Shown here: piece by piece, positions 58,098 through 64,000 of the stretch | How the letters are laid out: every line of letters starts with the position of its first letter | Numbering within the stretch: the first letter of the stretch is position 1 | Origin: Rhipicephalus microplus | Taxonomy: Eukaryota > Arthropoda > Arachnida > Ixodida > Ixodidae | Assembly: GCF_043290135.1 (NCBI RefSeq) | Contig: NC_134710.1 | Coordinates: 317,449,616 to 317,513,615, forward strand | Direction: 5' to 3' | Length of the DNA stretch: 64,000 nucleotides | The notes under the pieces: model-generated | Seen by the model: the letters and a program-made list of their open reading frames with translations, nothing else | Databases searched by the model: none | What the model was told of the DNA's origin: nothing | Made by a program: the position numbers and the translations under genes

Positions 58098-59303
58098 CAG
58101 GGTGTTTCACCCCACGTTCCACAAACGTTAGTCTAAGCTAAAAAGCACCAAGAAAACAAATAAAAAAATGAACGCCACGCGTCTCCAGCTAGCGCAGTAC
58201 TGTTCTTAGTTGTGTGTAGCATGTCAGAATATTTTTTGATCCATCAAGAAGAGTAATTAACAAAGACTGCTGATTGTACTTTTTATATACTGAATCTAGA
58301 GAAAGAAATGAAATACTAAACTTGAATATCTTATCCAGAAATAACAAATTTTCAAAGTATGGTAAGATCACAGCGCTGGTTAATTTTTTCCAATGTTCGT
58401 TTAAAGTGCGCGAATTTAAATAAAACTACCATGTGATTGCCGCCTAATGCACGGTGCTTTCAGTGCCTTCAAATGTAAGTTGAACGAATTAGCAAAGGCT
58501 TCTCACGTATGAAGGTCGCTTGAACAAGCTATCGGCGACTACGATGGACCTTAAACGATGGTTGAATGGTACCATTAAAAACAAAGGGGGGGGGCGAAAG
58601 AAAGAAACGAAGACAATAAACGTTGACAAAAAAGCGGCTGCCACGTGCATTGCGATACGGGACTGGAGGCCGCAGTCGGCGCAGCGCAGACGTTTTTTTT
58701 TTTTTCGGGCCAACGATAAACATAATGGCGGGGGAGTGGGTAATGTTATACGACGAATGCTGACTTTGGTCTCGTAGCGTAATAAACGTGGCAGCCGCTT
58801 TTTTGTCGAAGTTTACTGTCTTCGCTTCTTTCTTCCACTCCTCTCCCTTTTTAGTGGTACCATCCAGCCATCGCCTAATGTCCATCCTAGTCACCGATAG
58901 CCTGTTCAAGCGATCTTCGGGCGTGAGAAGCCTTCGCTAATTTGTTCAACTTACATTTGAAGGCGCTCAAAGCACCATGCGTGAGGCGGCAATCACGTGG
59001 TATTTTTTTGAATTTCGAGCACTTTAAGCAAGCCCTGGTAAAATAATAACCAGCATTGTTATCTTAATGTAAGTTGAAAATTGTGGTATTTCCGGATAAT
59101 ATCTGCAAGTCTTGTATTGAAATGTTCTCTCTAGAGTCCCTATTTAAAAGTTCATTAAGCAGTCTTTGATAATTACCGAGCTTGGTGTATAAAAAATATT
59201 CTGACGGGCTACATACAGCTAAGAGCAATACTGCGCTAGCTGCAGACGCGTAGCACTCGTTCCTATTTTATATTGCCTGATGCTTTTTAGCTGAAACACC
59301 CTG
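58098..59303. mobile_element. Long-armed inverted repeat (foldback element)
   Basis: The left arm (58098-58646) and right arm (58786-59303) are reverse complements over about 520-550 bp, around a 139-bp centre. The ends read CAGGGTGTTTCA inward. The innermost 22 bp (58625-58646 with 58786-58807) are perfect. Outer blocks such as GTCAGAATATTTTTT, CAAAGACTGCT, GTGATTGCCGCCT and GCCTTCAAATGTAAGTTGAAC match with few differences. A ~25-bp indel near the left end offsets the arms. TATATA/TATATC lies near both ends. No transposase is present. Confidence 0.8.
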
Positions 59304-61821
59304 TATATCACTAGATCTTGACCTCCGAGGTAATGCCGGCTGAAGATTTCTCCTGTGCATTGTTGAAATATAAAACTCAAAGAGGGCGCGCTAACTGAAA
59401 GATGACTGTCGGTCTCTCTTTCCAATCACAGTCTTTCGCTTTCATTGCCCATTAGCAGTAATGGGCATGTTCCAGATTGGGGAGACCGATCCATCACTGC
59501 GTTGTTCCCGGGAAAGGCCGCGATGAGCGCCAACGTCGCCGTCAGTGTAAGCGTTAGAACTCGCTGCCTCGCATATGCACGTTTCCTATAGCAGAAGATG
59601 CTGCTTTTTTTATTATTGCATGTGTGGATAAGAAACGTGTGAATAAGTGTCGACAATTAAAATAAGCACCGACCACGAATAAAACCCACATAAAAGGGAG
59701 GTGTTTTCGCTCCCGCCTGCGCAAACAGTCCCATTACGAATCCCTTAAAATAAGACATAGACAACGTGCGTTCAAGTGTGTCAAGTTGCCGCGGTCGCGA
59801 ATAAGTGTGGGCTACGTTGTAGTTCTCTTGAAAGGTTCCAGATGAAGATGGAATAGCAAGTTTTTCCCTCTTTTTTATGCTTACATTACTCCATACTATT
59901 TTGCTGCCAGTCGCTTCTTCTTGTTCAGTGAGATCGTTTAAATAAACCCGCTTTGATTTTACATTGCACAAACGCTTTTTTACACTTTGAGAAAAGTCGA
60001 CATTTTTACCAACGTAATTTATGCTTCAATAAGCGGAAAGGATGCTGTAGACGACATCTGGAAGTTTTTCCTGTGTTAGCTTTTCTTGCGCCTTCATAAA
60101 TTAATGCCTGATTTGTTTGTCGGCATGTACGTGTGCTACCTGAACATCGTAGGGGCGTTCAACACGCGTGAATTCATCACTGATCCCAGGAACACACAAA
60201 GCAGAAGCACGTTTTCAATTCTAATACGCGATTTCTTAAGACTTACATCTAGATAGTGCTTGCGGACGTTCGACAGTGTATAAAAGAGTCAGCGTAGTCA
60301 TTAAGGCATCAAATTGCGATGCACATGATGAATCTCGGCAGTGAAGACTTCTAGCTTTTCGCAACCTCTCTCCGCATGATTAACAAGCGAAGCAACTAGA
60401 AAACTATTGCGCAAAGTCGCCTTTTCAGAATTAAAATGTACATTTCCTGGTGAGAAGGGTTTGCGTGGAACTGCGGACTTCATGAACGAATGAACATACC
60501 TAAAAGTTTGGGGGGCAGCCCGTCCCTCCCCTTTGTTCTCGTCGCAAGACGAATTTCTTCTGACTACGCCCATGGTTGAGATGGTGCAGTGGCAGCATGG
60601 TAAAGTGTTCGCCCCGCTTTCCTGCACCTTTATAGAATTATCTCCCGTCAACGAAGCCTTTTTATGTCATATTAACTTACTTTATAGCTTATGGCTGTGA
60701 AACGGGTGTCTCTAAATTAAAGTTGGTTAACCATGCACAGGTAAAGCAGCAATAAATCCATAGCAACAAACTGGCAGGTCATACAAATAAAAGAGAGCAT
60801 CTCTCTCCTTCAGAAAACACGGTCGCTGCAGCAAAGTGGCCTTCGTGTGTTCTATGTCTACAACGCAAAAGTTAGGAATGACGCGTAACATGTACACACC
60901 CCTTACATTAAAGGGGCATTTACTAGGTTTGATCATTTTGAGCTGACAAAGGCAATACGTAAATAAGGAGTTCACAATCAAGTATACCGAAATTGGCAAG
61001 TGTACGTGCCACAAAAATCGGTGAAATTTGAAGATAAATGCTGCTCCTCTTTCCTTTTGCGGGCCCCCACCCAGAGAATGAGGGCATGACGCCTGCGTAT
61101 GAATGACCCTACGTACACGGCCATGCAGTGACGTTGGTCCTCTACGTGAACGACTATGCTCTGACGTTGCTAACAGTGGCAGGTGACATGGCGAAACTTA
61201 TTTAACACAACATGCGTAGTTTATGTACTTGTTGCCATAAGATATAAATAAATTTCTAAATAAATAATGAGACGCAATAAGGGAATGTGGGCGTTTTTTT
61301 TTCTTTATTGTTCCCCCATGAATTGCAACGAGATGCGGGGCTCTTGTGCCGGCGTTTCGCATGCGGTCGTGTCACCGCGGCCGCGGTCAGAACATCTAGC
61401 AGACGACAGCCGTGGAACGCTCCTGCGCGTTCGCGCAATCATTGTGCTCATCTATTCTACCACGTCTAAGCAAGCGTTTCCAAATCGTCCCGCAGAAACA
61501 GGCAGTAAACCTCCAACAACGCCGCTCGCATACAAACGGGTTAGGCTTGTTCGGGCACGTCATGCACGCGTGACCTCTTGGTCGGATGCCAGAGACGGTA
61601 GGGAAGAAATTTGGCTTGCGATGGCTACGTGGAGGAGCGACCAGGGTTCCGAGTTCGCCTCATCTCATCCTCGTTTCGGGCTGGTTCTAAAAACAGTTTT
61701 CTCAGCTCGTCGTGGACCGATTAAAAAAATTGTGGTAAAATGTTTCTCATTGGGCACCCAACAACTTCCACGGTCAAACTAAAATTTGGTATGGGGCCTG
61801 GTGAGTGGCCTTTTAAGAAGC

Positions 61822-61937
61822 GAGCGTACCAGTATAAATGACTGAGTGCTATAGGTTAAACAGCGAGGCAGGTTGAGCTGAGCGTACCAGTATAGATGAC
61901 TGAGCGCTGTAGGTTAAACAGCGAGGCAGGTTGAGCT
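61822..61937. repeat. Tandem duplication of a 58-bp unit
   Basis: GAGCGTACCAGTATA(A/G)ATGA... occurs twice (61822-61879, 61880-61937) with only a few mismatches. Confidence 0.9.
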
Positions 61938-63062
61938 CAACCATACTCCGGCTAAAGATCCCTGCGGCGATGACATTTAAAGTTGCCCCTCTGGCCTTCC
62001 GTGGGATCTCTCAAGTGATACTAATCAAACCTTCGCCCTCCTAAATCCCTTCTAAGATGGGCTAACTTCTAACGGTGAAATATGTAGATAAGTTGCTCAC
62101 CCTTAATAAGTTGGATGTAGGTTTATAAATCACGTCGGGTTTAGGAGCTTTGCTACGACTGTTCGTACAGCGTTCCGAGTCACGTTCTATTCTGTCAGGG
62201 ATGGCGGAGGATGCTTTGAAGTGGTTTGCCGACCATTTCATACTACGCATCCTCCAAAGCGCGTGTCACATTATAGACAAAAAGTTGACACGAATTGTAT
62301 GATCGAACTTATGCTTGAATTGGTTGCTGCGAGGGGCTTTGGCCTACTTAAATATACTTTCACCTCAAGTGCTACCATCTTTACATGTACCTTCTCGTGC
62401 ACATGTAAGCGTTTTAGCACGTAGCCACCTGAAGTATATATACTGCTTGAAAATGACGAAACTATAAACAGTGCGTTTGTCTTGAAGACACCCAAATTAT
62501 AGAAACTAGACATCCTGGCTCCTTATGTTAGACTGTACACCCATGCGCTCAAAAGTCTAGGATGCATTGCACAGGTCGAAGTACATAACGTTGAACACGT
62601 ATAGGCCCGACGAGGTTAAGGATGCTTTCATTTATTGTAACTCATCACAGGAAAGACAAGGGCGGGAAGCGCACTGGGTGTTTTTGACTTTACTTTCCCT
62701 GTTCTTTTTTTTTCTATGTGGCCTACTTCCTTTGTTTCCATGTTGGCACGAAACAAACGTTATCACGCGTTAAAATTAGGGAACAGTAAAGCAGTGCAAG
62801 AGCAACATATGCTGCCTTAGAAAAATCTTGCATAACTTGACACCACGTTTCTTTATACAAGATCCACGTTGCTGACATGCGTAAACGCTTTGAGCTTACA
62901 GGCAAAAGATGTAACGTACAATTGTCTCTTTGCCTTGCGTGTATAATTTCGATAAAACATCACACTTTTTAATTGCACTGGTCATAGTGCGCAGTCTCTT
63001 CGACTATAAATATTTATACGTTTTATTGCGAAGAAGCAAAGTAATCATTCCATTAACTGCAG

Positions 63063-63438
63063 GATCAACGATGTGCTGAAGTTAGTGGACGAGGAGCTGG
63101 AAGGCTTTTTGTTGCCAACGAGCTCAACTCTGCCGTCTTGCTCAACACCTGCGGCAAATGAGCAGGAATTTATCAGTGACGCAGAAAAACTCAAAGCGTA
63201 TCATGTCGTAGTCACGTCTACTCCTTGTCCGTCTCCGTGTCTCGGAGACACTGCGGCTGACGACCCACACAAGTCTAGAAGCAGGCAGCTTCTAGTGGAG
63301 GTACCGCCGTCTGGATCCAGAGATGCGGCTTCCAGCGATGTTGTCGTGTCGCATGAACAAGAGGCACTGTGCCGGGTTCAGGAGAGTGACATTCAATTAC
63401 AATGCGAGAGCACAAACCAAGTCGCCCACGGTGAATAA
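63063..63438 (+). CDS. Candidate host gene, exon 2
   Basis: After the acceptor CAG (63060-63062) the exon joins exon 1 in phase: the split codon AT|G gives Met, followed by INDVLKLVDEELEGFLLP, a helical segment. The frame runs 125 codons to a TAA at 63436-63438. The rest is Ser/Pro-rich (TSTPCPSPCLGD, KSRSRQLLVEVPPSGSRD) with acidic patches. Together the exons encode about 200 residues. A donor-like ACG|GTGAAT at 63430 would allow further splicing, and the next frame over stays open with an acidic peptide (EALVLAEDGAVGGNDIGHAS), so the true C-terminus is uncertain. The family is not recognised. Confidence 0.45.
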
Positions 63439-64000
63439 CGAAGCCCTCGTCCTGGCTGAAGATGGAGCAGTTGGTGGCAATGACATCGGTCATGCAAGTC
63501 CGGAAGACGGCGACCAATATGGTGAACCTTCTCTTGTTTGGCTATTCTCTTCGAGATGTCAACACACTTTGGTGCAGTATACACAGAAATAGTGCATACT
63601 GTGGGATGTGGAGGGAGTCGTTGGGTACGCAAGAAAGGGTTGCAAGTACAAATATAGAGCTCCTAGATGTGGAACCGTTACAACTAGACAAATTTAACTC
63701 GAATTACAATGCATTGAACAAAGCGAATCAATAACGGCATACACGTTGCTGTGTCAATTTTTCATCTCCCTCTTCAATTTAAGCACTGCTGCGATCTGTC
63801 TCATCAGTAGTATATAGTGATATGCGAGTTGTAGACTGTTGAAAACGGGTTCTGTGGAAACAGCAAGCTGGATTAAAGGTTAAGAAAGAGAAAGAAGACA
63901 AGCGTCGTTTGTAGCATGAGGCCACAAGGAAATCCGTACTGATTTCTCGGAAAGAAAAGTATCTTAATTGCGTTGCCGAAAAACACACAACTAGGGCGAA
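63439..64000. other. No further gene identified
   Basis: An open plus frame continues to about 63592 in a different phase from exon 2. Beyond it only short frames are seen up to the window end. Confidence 0.45.

Larger units (their letters stand above)
57709..63062 (+). other. Proposed 5.35-kb intron
   Basis: Bounded by GTGAGT and a CAG acceptor (AACTGCAG, pyrimidine content modest). It contains the long inverted repeat at 58098-59303, a 58-bp duplication at 61822-61937 and a CpG-rich block (61330-61700). Frames inside (for example 61267-61782, plus, 171 codons; 59971-59657, 60651-60301 and 61014-60727, minus) have no recognisable domain. Confidence 0.4.

Noticed and set aside
60301..60651. 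116-codon minus-strand frame
   Set aside because: No domain; sequence looks like part of a dispersed repeat.
61267..61782. 171-codon plus-strand frame
   Set aside because: CpG-rich DNA with long frames on both strands; no domain and inside the proposed intron.

Overview
This window looks like nuclear DNA from a hard tick (Ixodidae, most likely a metastriate species). The best evidence is two copies of the tRNA-derived SINE family known from ixodid ticks as Ruka (30.2 and 31.5 kb). RTE-, I- and CR1-like LINE pieces, Gypsy-group LTR elements, MITEs and long microsatellites fit that setting. There are no bacterial operons. Coding signal is fragmentary and almost all of it comes from transposable elements.

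Layout. 0-9 kb is AT-rich and gene-poor: two arrays of a TATATGG palindromic repeat (1.66-1.92 and 8.66-8.91 kb), a CR1-like LINE 3' end (2.26-2.80 kb, minus) and a foldback element (3.58-4.22 kb). 9-23 kb is mostly empty, with a diverged long inverted repeat (15.5-16.6 kb), a MITE-like block with a perfect hairpin (20.0-20.2 kb) and a long (AT)n tract. 23.5-25.1 kb holds minisatellites, one with a higher-order repeat. 25.3-28.2 kb has a truncated RTE copy and a decayed I-clade LINE that has lost its reverse transcriptase. 30-33 kb has two Ruka SINEs and a candidate terminal exon. 33.5-36.6 kb is a near full-length but dead RTE-clade LINE with a tRNA-like head. 38.66-43.95 kb is a complete LTR-to-LTR element on the minus strand with gag and protease but no pol; its capsid region resembles the SCAN/Gmr1-like type.

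44-57 kb carries a degenerate second SINE type, a TTAA-flanked MITE, a relic Gypsy integrase with a short LTR, an I-clade LINE tail, a gag fragment, a tandem duplication and a TA-flanked 0.86-kb element. From 57.2 kb to the end there is one plausible host gene on the plus strand: exon 1 at 57482-57708 and exon 2 from 63063, joined in frame across a 5.35-kb intron. That intron holds a 1.2-kb long-armed inverted repeat. I do not recognise the protein.

The most unusual themes are: (1) three separate long inverted repeats able to give hairpin RNA, one inside the candidate gene's intron; (2) a Gag-Pro-only LTR element; (3) a Pol III-type tRNA-like head directly ahead of an RTE LINE; (4) palindromic arrays rich in perfect CC(A/T)6GG boxes. 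All reading was by eye; similarity levels and boundaries are approximate, and family calls rest on motif recognition, not searches.
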